The notes: generated from the letters alone by a model not told the origin. 64,000 nt of DNA from Streptomyces sp. NRRL F-6676 (GCF_000725625.1 NZ_JOHS01000031.1:14545-78544); one strand, 5' to 3'; positions 53,801 through 62,308 are shown, counted from the stretch's first letter. A program made the numbers and translations.

Positions 53801-54229
53801 TCAGGCCAGCCGGACGACCGCGCGGGACATGCCCAGGACCTTCTGCCCGGCGCTGGTCGCGGTCAGGTCCACGCGGACGGTGTTGTCGTCGAGCTTGGCG
53901 GCGACCTTGGCGCTGACCTCGATGAGCGCGCCCTTGTCGTCGTCCGGGACGACCACCGGCTTGGTGAAGCGGACGCCGTACTCGACGACCGCGCCCGGGT
54001 CGCCGGCCCAGTCGGTGACCACGCGGACCGCCGAGGCCATGGTGAACATGCCGTGCGCGATGACGTCCGGCAGTCCGACCTCCTTGGCGAACCGCTCGTT
54101 CCAGTGGATCGGGTTGAAGTCGCCGGAGGCACCGGCGTACCGGACCAGGGTGGCGCGGGACACCGGGAACGTCCTCGCGGGCAGCTCGGTGCCCACCTCG
54201 ACGTCGGCGTACGCGATCTTCGCCGTCAT
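53801..54229 (-). CDS. MaoC-like (R)-hydroxyacyl dehydratase, HadB-like
   Basis: A 142-residue hot-dog-fold hydratase/dehydratase. The MaoC catalytic signature is present: ASGDFNPIHWNERFA followed by VIAHGMFTMA, giving the Asp and His of the active site. In mycobacteria a homologous HadB lies next to HadA and dehydrates 3-hydroxyacyl-ACP; streptomycetes lack mycolic acids, so the substrate here is uncertain. I chose the ATG at 54227-54229 with GGAGG upstream; a GTG at 54238 would overlap the preceding gene but leaves no room for a ribosome site. Confidence 0.85.
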   Translation of the reverse strand: MTAKIAYADVEVGTELPARTFPVSRATLVRYAGASGDFNPIHWNERFAKEVGLPDVIAHGMFTMASAVRVVTDWAGDPGAVVEYGVRFTKPVVVPDDDKGALIEVSAKVAAKLDDNTVRVDLTATSAGQKVLGMSRAVVRLA

Positions 54230-54234
54230 CGTCC

Positions 54235-54690
54235 TCACGCCTCCTCTGCGGCCGCGCGGGCCACGAGCTTGGTCCAGGCGGTCACCACGTGCTCGCCCGA
54301 CTCGTCGTGCACCTCGCCGCGGATGTCCAGGATGTCGTTGCCCGCCAGGGACTTGACCGCCTCGATGGTCGAGGTGACCGTGAGCCGGTCGCCGGCGCGC
54401 ACCGGGCGGGTGTAGGCGAACTTCTGGTCGCCGTGCACGACGCGGCTGTAGTCCAGTCCGAGCCGCGGGTCCTCGACGACCTGGCCCGCGGCCTTGAACG
54501 TGATCGCGAAGACGAAGGTCGGCGGGGCGATCACGTCGGCGTGCCCGAGCGCCCTGGCGGCCTCGGGGTCGGTGTACGCCGGGTTGGCGTCCCCCACGGC
54601 CTCCGCGAACTCACGGATCTTCTCCCGGCCCACCTCGTAGGGGTCGGTGGGCGGGTAGGACCGCCCCACGAAGGACTGGTCGAGCGCCAT
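54235..54690 (-). CDS. FAS1-like dehydratase domain protein, HadA-like
   Basis: A 151-residue single hot-dog-fold protein of the UPF0336/HadA type. It contains the family pieces REKIREFAEAVGDANPAY, IAPPTFVFAITFK and VVHGDQKFAYTRPVRAGD. HadA subunits bind the acyl chain while the HadB partner supplies the catalytic residues, so the two neighbours probably form one heterodimeric dehydratase. It follows rpmG by 120 nt. The order rpmG-hadA-hadB matches mycobacteria. Confidence 0.87.
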   Translation of the reverse strand: MALDQSFVGRSYPPTDPYEVGREKIREFAEAVGDANPAYTDPEAARALGHADVIAPPTFVFAITFKAAGQVVEDPRLGLDYSRVVHGDQKFAYTRPVRAGDRLTVTSTIEAVKSLAGNDILDIRGEVHDESGEHVVTAWTKLVARAAAEEA

Positions 54691-54810
54691 CGGCTCGGCA
54701 CCTCCTGCTGCTGGGTGAGTGGCTGGACGAACGCTTGGGTGGGCCGAGCGTACAAAACGACGCGAGGCCGCCCCCCGGACTGCGGGGGCGGCCTCGTGTA
54801 CGAGCCTTGT

Positions 54811-54975
54811 TTATCGCGTTTCGCGGTGCGCGGTGTGCGCGTTGCAACGCGGGCAGTGCTTTTTCATCTCCAGTCGGTCCGGGTTGTTACGCCGGTTCTT
54901 CTTGGTGATGTAGTTCCGCTCCTTGCACTCCACGCAGGCCAGCGTGATCTTCGGGCGGACGTCGGTGGCAGCCAC
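54811..54975 (-). CDS. rpmG: 50S ribosomal protein bL33, zinc-binding form
   Basis: Ribosomal protein L33 (54 residues). Two Cys pairs (CVEC and CPRC) bind zinc, marking the C+ form; the middle [19 protein letters not shown] is typical. The start is the GTG at 54973-54975. It lies downstream of tRNA-Met and upstream of the dehydratase pair, the same order as mycobacterial rpmG2. Confidence 0.96.
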   Translation of the reverse strand: MAATDVRPKITLACVECKERNYITKKNRRNNPDRLEMKKHCPRCNAHTAHRETR

Positions 54976-55064
54976 GTGAGTGCTCCTTGACGAACGGTTG
55001 ACTTGAATGAACGCAGAAAAGAGTAGCCGATCGAAGGACCGACCCCGCAATCGGCTACTGAGAG

Positions 55065-55137
55065 TAGCGGTGACCGGACTTGAACCGGTGACACAGCGAT
55101 TATGAGCCGCTTGCTCTACCGACTGAGCTACACCGCT
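55065..55137 (-). tRNA. tRNA-Met (CAT anticodon), elongator type
   Basis: A 73-nt cloverleaf: acceptor AGCGGTG pairs fully with CACCGCT, anticodon loop CTCATAA carries CAT, and the T loop contains GGTTCAAGTCC. Full pairing at the end of the acceptor stem and the lack of three GC pairs in the anticodon stem argue against the initiator. CCA is not encoded. Confidence 0.95.
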
Positions 55138-55183
55138 GCGGTGCGATCGGAGCCCGTCTTGCGACGGGAACCTCACTCACCAG

Positions 55184-55256
55184 AGCCCCAAAACGGAATC
55201 GAACCGTTGACCTTCTCCTTACCATGGAGACGCTCTGCCGACTGAGCTATTGGGGC
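55184..55256 (-). tRNA. tRNA-Thr (GGT anticodon)
   Basis: A 73-nt cloverleaf: acceptor GCCCCAA pairs with TTGGGGC, anticodon arm TCTCC-ATGGTAA-GGAGA carries GGT. It is first in the tRNA-Thr, tRNA-Met, rpmG unit, with a 46-nt spacer before tRNA-Met and its promoter directly upstream. Confidence 0.96.
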
Positions 55257-55267
55257 GAGCGATGAAG

Positions 55268-55297
55268 ACATTACACGGTCGCCCGCCGTTCGCCCAA
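55268..55297 (-). promoter_or_regulatory. Promoter of the tRNA-Thr/tRNA-Met/rpmG unit
   Basis: TTGGGC (55292-55297), 18-nt spacer, TAATGT (55268-55273). The predicted start lies about five bases before the mature tRNA-Thr. Confidence 0.65.
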
Positions 55298-55662
55298 ATC
55301 CGTTTCGTGCCGTGGGGCCCGACCTGTTCCGGGCCGTCTCGCGGGCCCGTCCCGGCGGCGGTTCCTCCCCCGTACCCGCGGGGCTCCAGGGCTTGCGGCG
55401 GCCGGGTTCCCGGGCCCGTCCCGGCGGTCTCGTGGGCCCCTGGAGCCACACCGGTACGACTATTTCGCTCCTCCCCGTCACCGCCGAGCCGCCGTCCTAG
55501 GGTCCTTCTGATGGATCTCCGTGGGAGAAGGAGCGGCGTTCGGTGCGTGCTCTCGCCGTGCCGTGTGGAAGCCCTCGTAGCGGCGCTACTTGGGCTTATC
55601 TTGGCCCTTCCGCCTCACGCGTCCGCCCGTGCCGCCTCGTGGCGCCCGATCCCAGGAGTGCG
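55298..55662. other. Spacer between tRNA genes and amidohydrolase, no gene seen
   Basis: About 365 nt with repeated GCGGGCCCG-like GC blocks but no open frame with a ribosome site. The promoter of the plus-strand amidohydrolase gene should lie here; I did not find a clear consensus pair. Confidence 0.5.
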
Positions 55663-56931
55663 ATGCCCGACGAGCGCCCACAGCCGCCCCGCTCCCCCTT
55701 CCCGGCCCCCTCGGCGGCCCCGGGGTTCCCCGCCGCCGGGCCGGCCGGACTGCTGCTGTGCGGGGCCCGGCTCGCCGACGGCCGGACGGTGGACGTACGG
55801 CTGGGCGGCGACCGGATCGAGGCGGTCGGCACCCCCGGCAGCCTGGTGCCCGGGCCGTCCGGCTCCCGCCTCGACCTCGGCGGCTACCTGCTCCTCCCCG
55901 CCCCCGCCGAACCCCACGCCCACGGCGACACCGCCCTGTCCGCCGACGGCGACGGCCCGCCCGACTCCGACGCCGAGGACGTCCAGCGGCGGGCCACCGA
56001 GGCCGCACTGCTGCAACTCGGGCACGGTGCCACGGCGCTGCGCTCGCACGTACGGGTCGGCGAGGTGCGGGGGCTCGAGGCGCTCGCCGCCGTACTCCTG
56101 GCCCGCCGCTCCCTGCGCGGGCTCGCCGAGCTGACGGCGGTGGCGATGCCCCGCGTACTGACCGGGGTGGCCGGCGCGGACGGGCTCGCGCTGCTGCGGG
56201 ACGCGGTGAAGATGGGCGCGGCGGTCGTCGGCGGCTGCCCGGACACCGACCCGGATCCGGCGGGATACGTGGAGGCGGTCCTGGAGGTCGCCTCCGAGCA
56301 CGGCCTCCCCGTCGACCTGCACACCGACGCCGCCGACCCGGCGCGGCTCACGCGGATCGCGGCGATGGCGGGCGGGCTGCGGCCCGGCGTGACGCTGGGC
56401 CCCTGCGGGGGCCTGGCCGGGCTGCCGGAGGAGGCCGCGGCCCGGGTCGCCGACCAGCTGGCGGCGGCCGGCGTCGGCGTGGTCTGTCTGCCGCAGGGCG
56501 GCTGCGGCGCGGCCGGCCTGCGCGGGACGCCTCCCGTACGGCTGCTGCGCGCGGCCGGGGTGCGGGTGGCGGCGGGCAGCGGGGCGCTGCGGGACGTGTC
56601 CAACCCGGTCGGCCGGGGCGACCCGCTGGAGGCCGCCTACCTGCTGGCCTCGCGCCAGGGGCTGCGCCCGGAGACGGCGTACGAGGCGGTGAGCACGGCG
56701 GCGCGCGCCGCGCTGGGGCTGCCGGAGGTACGGGTCGAGGCGGGGTTCCCGGCCGAGCTGCTCGCGGTGCGCGGCACGGACCTGGCGGGCGCGCTGTCGC
56801 TCGCGTACAGCAGGATCGTGGTGCACCGGGGGCGCGTGGTGGCGCGGACCAGCGCGGTGCGCGAGTACTGCGACTCGGCGGCGACGGCGGCGCTGGGGCT
56901 GCCTCGGCAGGGGCGGGGCGGGGTGTCGTAG
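55663..56931 (+). CDS. Amidohydrolase-family protein lacking expected metal ligands
   Basis: A 422-residue protein of the cytosine deaminase branch of the amidohydrolases. The N-terminal HxH is kept (PHAHGD, H85 and H87) and so is the strand-five His (VDLHTD, H220). However, the usual SHAF segment reads LGPCGG (Pro247 where His is expected) and the usual GSDxxRD reads GSGALRD (Gly307 where the catalytic Asp is expected). The sequence VSNPVGRGDPLEAAY after it keeps the family pattern, so alignment is fairly secure. It may be a non-catalytic relative. Start ATG 55663 follows AGGAGTGCG. Alone between tRNA genes and an NAD(P)-binding protein. Confidence 0.8.
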   Translation: MPDERPQPPRSPFPAPSAAPGFPAAGPAGLLLCGARLADGRTVDVRLGGDRIEAVGTPGSLVPGPSGSRLDLGGYLLLPAPAEPHAHGDTALSADGDGPPDSDAEDVQRRATEAALLQLGHGATALRSHVRVGEVRGLEALAAVLLARRSLRGLAELTAVAMPRVLTGVAGADGLALLRDAVKMGAAVVGGCPDTDPDPAGYVEAVLEVASEHGLPVDLHTDAADPARLTRIAAMAGGLRPGVTLGPCGGLAGLPEEAAARVADQLAAAGVGVVCLPQGGCGAAGLRGTPPVRLLRAAGVRVAAGSGALRDVSNPVGRGDPLEAAYLLASRQGLRPETAYEAVSTAARAALGLPEVRVEAGFPAELLAVRGTDLAGALSLAYSRIVVHRGRVVARTSAVREYCDSAATAALGLPRQGRGGVS

Positions 56932-57034
56932 AGGGCCCGGGTGGCGAGCCCGGTGCCGGGGGCGCACGGCCGGGTTCGGTGCGCGCCGGGGCGTACGGCG
57001 GCGGGAGTGCCGCTCCCGGCGTACCGTCGGAATC

Positions 57035-57691
57035 ATGCGCATTGTCATCGCTGGGGGTCATGGTCGGATCGCGCTGCGGCTGGAGCGGTTGCTCGCCGCG
57101 CGTGGCGACGAGGTGGCGGGGATCATCCGCCGGGCGGAGCAGGCCGACGACCTGCGGGCGGCCGGCGCCGAACCGCTCGTGTGCGATCTGGAGTCCGCGT
57201 CGGAGGACGAGGTCGCCGGACTGCTGCGGGGCGCCGACGCGGTGGTGTTCGCGGCGGGCGCGGGTCCGGGCAGCGGGACGGACCGCAAGGAGACCGTGGA
57301 CCGGGGCGCCGCGGTGCTGCTCGCGGACGCGGCCGCGCGCGCGGGCGTACGCCGCTATGTCGTCGTTTCCTCGATGGGCGCCGATCCCGAACACCCCGGG
57401 GACGAGGTGTTCGACGTCTATCTGCGGGCCAAGGGCGCGGCCGACGCGTACGTCCGCGGTCACTCGGCCCTGGAGTGGACGATCCTGCGGCCGGGGCGGC
57501 TGACGGACGACGCAGGTACGGGTCTGGTGCGTCTGGAGGCGGCGACGGGCCGCGGCCCGGTCCCGCGCGACGACGTGGCGGCGGTCCTCGCGGAGCTCCT
57601 GGACACCCCGGCGACGGCGGGCCTGACCCTGGAGCTGATCAGCGGTTCGGCGCCGGTGTCGGTGGCGGTGAAGGCGGTCGCCGGGAACTGA
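57035..57691 (+). CDS. NAD(P)-binding Rossmann protein, atypical SDR
   Basis: A 218-residue protein of the NAD(P)H-binding (NmrA/YwnB-like) type. The dinucleotide motif IAGGHGRIALRLERLL starts at residue 4, CDLESASEDEV and VVFAAGAGPGSGTD follow, then VSSMGADPEHPG, where an atypical SDR would place its Ser; the Tyr-x3-Lys pair of classical SDRs is absent. Such proteins reduce quinones or act as redox sensors. Function is not assignable. Converges with the next minus-strand gene. Confidence 0.85.
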   Translation: MRIVIAGGHGRIALRLERLLAARGDEVAGIIRRAEQADDLRAAGAEPLVCDLESASEDEVAGLLRGADAVVFAAGAGPGSGTDRKETVDRGAAVLLADAAARAGVRRYVVVSSMGADPEHPGDEVFDVYLRAKGAADAYVRGHSALEWTILRPGRLTDDAGTGLVRLEAATGRGPVPRDDVAAVLAELLDTPATAGLTLELISGSAPVSVAVKAVAGN

Positions 57692-57740
57692 CCGGCGGCC
57701 GGAGGGCGTGGGGCGGCGGGGCCCCGGCCGTCCGGAAGGT

Positions 57741-57953
57741 TCAGAAGAGGGGGAGCTGCCCGGGGAACTCGGGCACGGCGTAGCCGTCCAGCGCGGGCTG
57801 GGCGGCGTCCGGCCCGGCGGACCGCCGGGAGCCGGGGCAGGAGATCAGCTCCCCGGCGGCCCGCGCCCCGGGCGGATCGTGCCGCGCGAACCGCCCGGCG
57901 ACGACGGCGATCTCCCGACGGCACTCGGGACAGGTCCTGCGACGCGACGACAT
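57741..57953 (-). CDS. Small Cys-containing protein, hypothetical
   Basis: A 70-residue protein starting MSSRRRTCPECRREI with a C-x2-C pair and one later Cys (ELISCPGS), compatible with a zinc-ribbon knuckle; the C-terminal half is Pro/Ala-rich and ends PGQLPLF. A TACGCT -10-like sequence lies eight bases before the ATG, so a leaderless message is possible. Short and without clear homology in my reading; the codon bias is typical of this genome. Confidence 0.5.
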   Translation of the reverse strand: MSSRRRTCPECRREIAVVAGRFARHDPPGARAAGELISCPGSRRSAGPDAAQPALDGYAVPEFPGQLPLF

Positions 57954-58100
57954 GCCTTCAGCGTACGGGGAATGTCAATGGGAATTACGGCGCCACCCGT
58001 TCGGCTGGCACCGGTTCGGCGGCGGGCATGGCTGGTCGCATTGGCGCCCCGGATTTCCGGATGATCGTGGATCCTTCGTCGTCCCTTCACCGGAAGGTGT

Positions 58101-59198
58101 GTGCCCGTGTCCGTGCCCGCAAGGAAAACCCGCGTGTCCGAGGTGGACCTTCCCCCTCTTTACTGCCCGCTGGAATCCGCCGTGCATCCGCGGGTGCGGC
58201 GGATCGAGAAACGGGCGGTGGAATGGATCGGCGACAGCGGTATGTGCGCCGACGAGCGGGAGAAGGCGTGGGTCGTGGCCACGCACAGCGCCGATTTCTT
58301 CGCCCGTTTCGCACCGGGCGCCCCGGACGAGGACCGGCTGCTGGCCGCGACCCTGTGGGTGTACTGGGGCTTCGCCTTCGACGACGCGCGCTGCGACAGC
58401 GGCCCGCTGAGCACCCGTCCCGCCCAGTTCAACGCGCTGGCCGGGCAGGTGCAGCGGGCGTGCGAGACGATGTCCGCCGAGGGCGCGGACCGGTACATCG
58501 GCGCCCTTCAGGACATCGTCGGCCGGTTCCGCGGCTTCGCGCCGCCCACGCAGGTCGCGCGGTTCGCCCACGGGCACCGGGCGTGGCTGTCGGGGGTGGC
58601 CTGGCAGATCGGCAACCAGGCCGTCGGTCGGATGCCGGGACTGGACGACTTCCTCGCCATGCGGCTGCTCTCCTCCGGCGGCGAACCCACCTTCGCGCTG
58701 CTGGAGTTGGCGACGGGCGCCGAGGTGCCCGACCGGGACCTGCACCGCCCGGCGGTGCGCGCGCTGACGGAGATGGCCATCATGGTGGCCGCCCTCGACA
58801 ACGACCGGCACTCGCTGCGCAAGGAGCTGGCCCGGGAGCAGGCCGACCAGAACCTCTACACCGTGCTGATGCAGGAGCGGGGCATCGCGTTGCAGGAGGC
58901 GGTCGACGTGGCGAACGGGCTGCGCGACCGCGTGCTGCAACGGTTCCTGCACCTCCACGACCGCGTCCGGCCGACCGCCGGCTTCGATCTCGCCACCTAT
59001 CTCCAGGGGCTGCGGCACGGTATCCGGGGCAACAACGAGTGGGGGCTGCGGGTGCCGCGCTATCTGAGCCGGGGTTACTGGCCGGACGAGCGCGAGGAGA
59101 TGCCGCTGAGCTGGGCCGACGCCCCGTCCGACACGCGGCCGGGGCCGGTGGAGGGGGCGCCGTCCATCGCCTGGTGGTGGGACCCGGATCTGGGGTGA
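58101..59198 (+). CDS. Class I terpene synthase
   Basis: A bacterial class I terpene cyclase (365 residues) that ionises a prenyl diphosphate and cyclises it. The first metal motif is DDARCD (D94, D95, D99), and the second is a complete NSE triad NDRHSLRKE (N234, S238, E242). The C-terminal RY pair is at R320-Y321. These are all required residues, so it should be active. Product cannot be read from sequence; its length and motifs fit sesquiterpene synthases. The GTG at 58101 is used with GGAAGG upstream; GTG codons at 58107 and 58113 are alternatives. A prenyl diphosphate synthase lies 3 kb away. Confidence 0.92.
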   Translation: MPVSVPARKTRVSEVDLPPLYCPLESAVHPRVRRIEKRAVEWIGDSGMCADEREKAWVVATHSADFFARFAPGAPDEDRLLAATLWVYWGFAFDDARCDSGPLSTRPAQFNALAGQVQRACETMSAEGADRYIGALQDIVGRFRGFAPPTQVARFAHGHRAWLSGVAWQIGNQAVGRMPGLDDFLAMRLLSSGGEPTFALLELATGAEVPDRDLHRPAVRALTEMAIMVAALDNDRHSLRKELAREQADQNLYTVLMQERGIALQEAVDVANGLRDRVLQRFLHLHDRVRPTAGFDLATYLQGLRHGIRGNNEWGLRVPRYLSRGYWPDEREEMPLSWADAPSDTRPGPVEGAPSIAWWWDPDLG

Positions 59199-59264
59199 GT
59201 CCGCGTACGGGTCACGGGATACGGGCAGCGGCAGGGCTTGTACGAGGCGGGCGGGGGTCCTCAG

Positions 59265-59915
59265 TCAGCGGCCCGAGGCCAGGTCCAGCGTCCACCACGG
59301 CCCGCCGGAGCCCGCCGCGACACCGACCCCGGCGTCACGGTATTCGCAGGTCAGGATGTTGGCACGGTGCGGCGGGCTGCCCATCCACGCGTCGACGGCG
59401 GCCCGGGCGGTGCGGGTGCCTGCGACGACGTTCTCGCCGCCGGCGCGCGGGTGGTAGCCGGCGGCGCGCATCCGGTCGACCGGTGTGCTGCCGTCCGCCC
59501 CGGTATGGCCGAGGCGGTGGTGGCGGGCCATGTCGACGCTGTGCGCCCGCGCGGCCCGGTTCAGCGCGGCGCGCGGCCGCAGCGGCCGGCAACCGGCCTT
59601 GGTCCGGCTCCGGTTGACGGCGGCGAGCACGCGCGCGGCGGCCTTGCTCCCGGCGCCGCGCCCGGGTGCGGTGCGGGACGGTTCGCGCGGGGCCGGCTCC
59701 CGGCCGCCGGCCGGGGCGGGGACGTACGGGTCCGGGGCGCCGGGGGCCGGCTGCCAGCGGCCGGGAACCGTCACGGACCACGGGGGCGCCAGACGGGCGG
59801 GCGAGGGCGGGACGGGGTCCGCCGGAGTGGCTCCGGCGGCCGGTGCCGCGTACCCGGGCGGCATGACGAGAAAAGCACTTCCCAGCACAAGCGCCCATCT
59901 TTTCATTCGACTCAT
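59265..59915 (-). CDS. Secreted CAP/SCP-domain protein
   Basis: A protein of about 216 residues with a signal sequence (KRWALVLGSAFLVMPPGYA), a Pro-rich linker of about 60 residues and a C-terminal CAP (SCP/PR-1) domain. The domain shows VLAAVNRSRTKAGCRPL, HHRLGHTGADGSTP, GGENV and SPPHRANIL, the hallmark strings of bacterial YkwD-like CAP proteins. Biochemical roles vary; extracellular binding or protease-like activity have been proposed for the family. Starts at 59957 or 59981 are possible; I chose the ATG at 59915 because it begins the signal peptide. It converges on the terpene synthase gene. Confidence 0.83.
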   Translation of the reverse strand: MSRMKRWALVLGSAFLVMPPGYAAPAAGATPADPVPPSPARLAPPWSVTVPGRWQPAPGAPDPYVPAPAGGREPAPREPSRTAPGRGAGSKAAARVLAAVNRSRTKAGCRPLRPRAALNRAARAHSVDMARHHRLGHTGADGSTPVDRMRAAGYHPRAGGENVVAGTRTARAAVDAWMGSPPHRANILTCEYRDAGVGVAAGSGGPWWTLDLASGR

Positions 59916-60145
59916 CCGCGAATGCGTCCCCTCGCTGTGCACATGTTCCCAGGTCATCGTTTTTTCTTTTCCTTTTGTCATCGCCGCCCGCCCGGCCGGT
60001 CGCGGCGCACACCGTATCCACTTTCCCCCTTCGAGGGAAAAACGCATTCCCGGGACGGTCCCGGCGGGAACGCCGGACAACGGCGGATAGGGTGAATCCC
60101 GCTCACTTCCCCATCCCCTTTCCGTCTTTCCAGGGAGGATTCCCC

Positions 60146-60382
60146 ATGCCCATGCGGATTCGCCGGCTCGCCCTCGTGTCCCTCGCCGCACTGGCCCTGA
60201 CGACGGGCGGCGCGGCGACGGCCGCCAGTGCCGCCCCGGCGCCGGCCCGGCCCGTCACCGGCCCGGGTCCCGACGGCGGCTACCCGGGCGGCGGCCACGA
60301 GCGTCCGCTGCACTTCGGCCCGTTCGAGTTCCCCCGGTACGGCACCGTCTCCGGCGGCTTCTCCTGGGGTGTGCGGGACTAG
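60146..60382 (+). CDS. Small secreted peptide, unknown function
   Basis: A 78-residue protein with a strong signal peptide (RIRRLALVSLAALALTTGGA, cleavage probably after ASA at about residue 29). The mature 50 residues are Gly/Pro-rich, ending LHFGPFEFPRYGTVSGG and FSWGVRD, without cysteines. A full AGGGAGGATTCCCC ribosome site supports translation. No family is recognised. It diverges from the CAP protein gene across 230 nt that contain the T/C-rich tract 59960-59990. Confidence 0.7.
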   Translation: MPMRIRRLALVSLAALALTTGGAATAASAAPAPARPVTGPGPDGGYPGGGHERPLHFGPFEFPRYGTVSGGFSWGVRD

Positions 60383-60401
60383 CACGCGTACGGCACGAGC
60401 G

Positions 60402-60442
60402 GCGCGGCCCCCTTCCGGGAACTGTCCGGAAGGGGGCCGCGC
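60402..60442. terminator. Bidirectional terminator
   Basis: A 17-bp perfect stem (60402-60418 with 60426-60442, 7-nt loop) centred between the converging small secreted peptide and ABC permease genes. Confidence 0.85.
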
Positions 60443-60466
60443 GGCTGTACGTGCCCACCGGCGCCG

Positions 60467-61240
60467 TCAGCGCTTGAGCGTCGCGGCGCTGGCCACGAGC
60501 ACCAGGATCACGCACAGCAGGATCAGCAGGGCGTCCCGCACGAACAGCCCCGTGACGCCGGTGTGCGCGGCGGCTTCGCTCGCGGCCTGGACGGCGTACG
60601 TCATCGGCATCACCTTCGCCGCGGCCCCCAGGACGCCGTGCATCTCGTCGCGCGGCACGAACAGCCCGCAGACGAGGAACTGCGGGAGGACCCCGGCGGG
60701 CAGGAACTGCACCGCCTGGAACTCGTTGCGGGCGAAGGCGCTGACCAGCAGTCCCAGCGCCAGCCCGAGGAGCGCGCCGAGCATGGCGATGACCATGAGC
60801 AGATAGGCGGGCCCCTTGATGTCGAGCCCGAGCGGGCCGACGGTCAGGAGAGTGGAGAGGACGGCCTGGAGCAACGCCAGGACGGTGAAGGCGAGGCTGT
60901 AGCCGAGCACGATGTCCAGCCGTCGCACCGGCATGGTCAGCAGCCGTTCGGCGGTGCCGGTGGTGCGTTCGCGCAGGGTGGAGACCGAGGCCACCAGGTA
61001 CATCACGATGACCGGGAAGATGCCGAAGACCTGGGGGCCGACCCGTTCGAACGACGCGTCCGAACCGTCGAACATCAGCTTGAGCAGCACCATCAGCATG
61101 CAGGGGATGCCGAGCAGCAGGGCCGTGCTGCCGCGGTCGCGGGAGATCTGTTGGAGGACCCGTACCGCCGTGGCGCCGGTGATGGTGGGCGAGAACGGCA
61201 GCCGGTCGGCCAGGGAGGCGGTGCTGGAGTCGGTGCTCAT
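60467..61240 (-). CDS. ABC-2 type transporter permease
   Basis: A 257-residue membrane protein with about six hydrophobic segments (LLLGIPCMLMVLLKLMF, FPVIVMYLVASV, YLLMVIAMLGALLGLALGLL, LLILLCVILVLVASAA) and the ABC-2 loop RERTTGTAERLLTMPVRRLD. It forms the channel of the transporter with the overlapping ATPase gene; the start ATG overlaps the ATPase stop as ATGA. Export of a small hydrophobic product is the usual role. Confidence 0.9.
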   Translation of the reverse strand: MSTDSSTASLADRLPFSPTITGATAVRVLQQISRDRGSTALLLGIPCMLMVLLKLMFDGSDASFERVGPQVFGIFPVIVMYLVASVSTLRERTTGTAERLLTMPVRRLDIVLGYSLAFTVLALLQAVLSTLLTVGPLGLDIKGPAYLLMVIAMLGALLGLALGLLVSAFARNEFQAVQFLPAGVLPQFLVCGLFVPRDEMHGVLGAAAKVMPMTYAVQAASEAAAHTGVTGLFVRDALLILLCVILVLVASAATLKR

Positions 61241-62142
61241 GACAGCGAGTCCACGGCGAAGAAGGCCCGCTCGGCCTCGGGCGCGGGGGCCTGGTCGAGC
61301 AGGGTGGGCAGGGTGAGCGACGGGGACTGGGCGGCGGCTCCCTGGCGGGCGCGCGCCTCGGCCTCGCTCGCGGCCCTGACCAGGTGCAGGAACGCCTCCT
61401 CCACGTCCGCGCAGCCGGTGTGTTCGAGGAGGGTGGTGCGGCCGGCGTCGGCGAGGAGGCGGCCGTCGCGCATCAGCAGCAGCCGGTCGCAGCGGTCGGC
61501 CTCGTCCATGACGTGGCTGGAGACCAGCAGTGTCGTCCCCTCCCGGACCAGCCGCTGGAACACCTGCCACAACTCCCGGCGCACCATGGGGTCGAGGCCG
61601 ACGGTCGGCTCGTCCATCACGAGCAGGTCGGGCTTGTTGAGCAGCGCGACCGCGAGCGACACCCGCGAGTACTGGCCGCCGGACAGCCGGGCCACCAGCT
61701 TGTCCGCGTACGAGGCGAGGTCGACCTCCTTCACCACGCGCACCACGGCGTCCTCCCGGCGCCAGCCCCGCATGCCGAGCGCGGCGGCGAAGTAGCGCAG
61801 GTTCTCCAGCACCGTCAGGTCCGCGTAGACGGAGGGCGCCTGGGTGACGTAGCCGACACGGGTCCGCAGCTGCGGGGCACCGGCCGCGTAGCCCAGGACC
61901 TGGACATGGCCGGCGGTGGGTTGCTGGACGCCGACGACGGACCGCAGCAGCGTCGTCTTGCCGCAGCCGCTCGGACCGAGCAGCCCGACGACGCACCCGC
62001 GCGGAATCGTGAAACCGAGGTGCCGCAGGACGGTGTGGGAGCCGCGGACGACCTGTAGCCCGTAGGCGGCGACGGCGGGGAGGTCGCCGGGGAACGGCGC
62101 GTCGGATGCGGTCTGCTGCACGACTCCACTGAGTTTCGTCAC
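61237..62142 (-). CDS. ABC transporter ATP-binding protein
   Basis: An ATPase of about 301 residues. Walker A GPSGCGKTT, the signature LSGGQ, Walker B LLVMDEPTVGLDP and the H-loop SSHVMDEADR are complete. A C-terminal extension of about 40 residues (ending AFFAVDSLS) follows the domain. Start is uncertain: GTG at 62142 is used, with GTG codons at 62151 and 62121 as alternatives. Upstream is a 7-bp inverted repeat CGTCCCG-TTG-CGGGACG (62164-62180) that could be an operator. Confidence 0.88.
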   Translation of the reverse strand: MTKLSGVVQQTASDAPFPGDLPAVAAYGLQVVRGSHTVLRHLGFTIPRGCVVGLLGPSGCGKTTLLRSVVGVQQPTAGHVQVLGYAAGAPQLRTRVGYVTQAPSVYADLTVLENLRYFAAALGMRGWRREDAVVRVVKEVDLASYADKLVARLSGGQYSRVSLAVALLNKPDLLVMDEPTVGLDPMVRRELWQVFQRLVREGTTLLVSSHVMDEADRCDRLLLMRDGRLLADAGRTTLLEHTGCADVEEAFLHLVRAASEAEARARQGAAAQSPSLTLPTLLDQAPAPEAERAFFAVDSLS

Positions 62143-62308
62143 ATCGGGCACTCGATTACGAACCGTCCCGTTGCGGGACGACAGTCGCACTGCCGGGCAT
62201 ACACGGCAAATACCCACCGGAGAGTCAACGGACCAGAGGGAGCAAAGTCACGCGTGGGACGGGACGTGAATGCCGGGGCGCCGTACGGGGAACCGGCGAC
62301 GGCCACCG

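Noticed and set aside
60467..61996. 509-residue frame suggesting an ATPase-permease fusion
   Set aside because: The first half is the ATPase read out of frame. The permease starts at 61240 and overlaps the true ATPase gene by ATGA, so there are two proteins, not a fusion.
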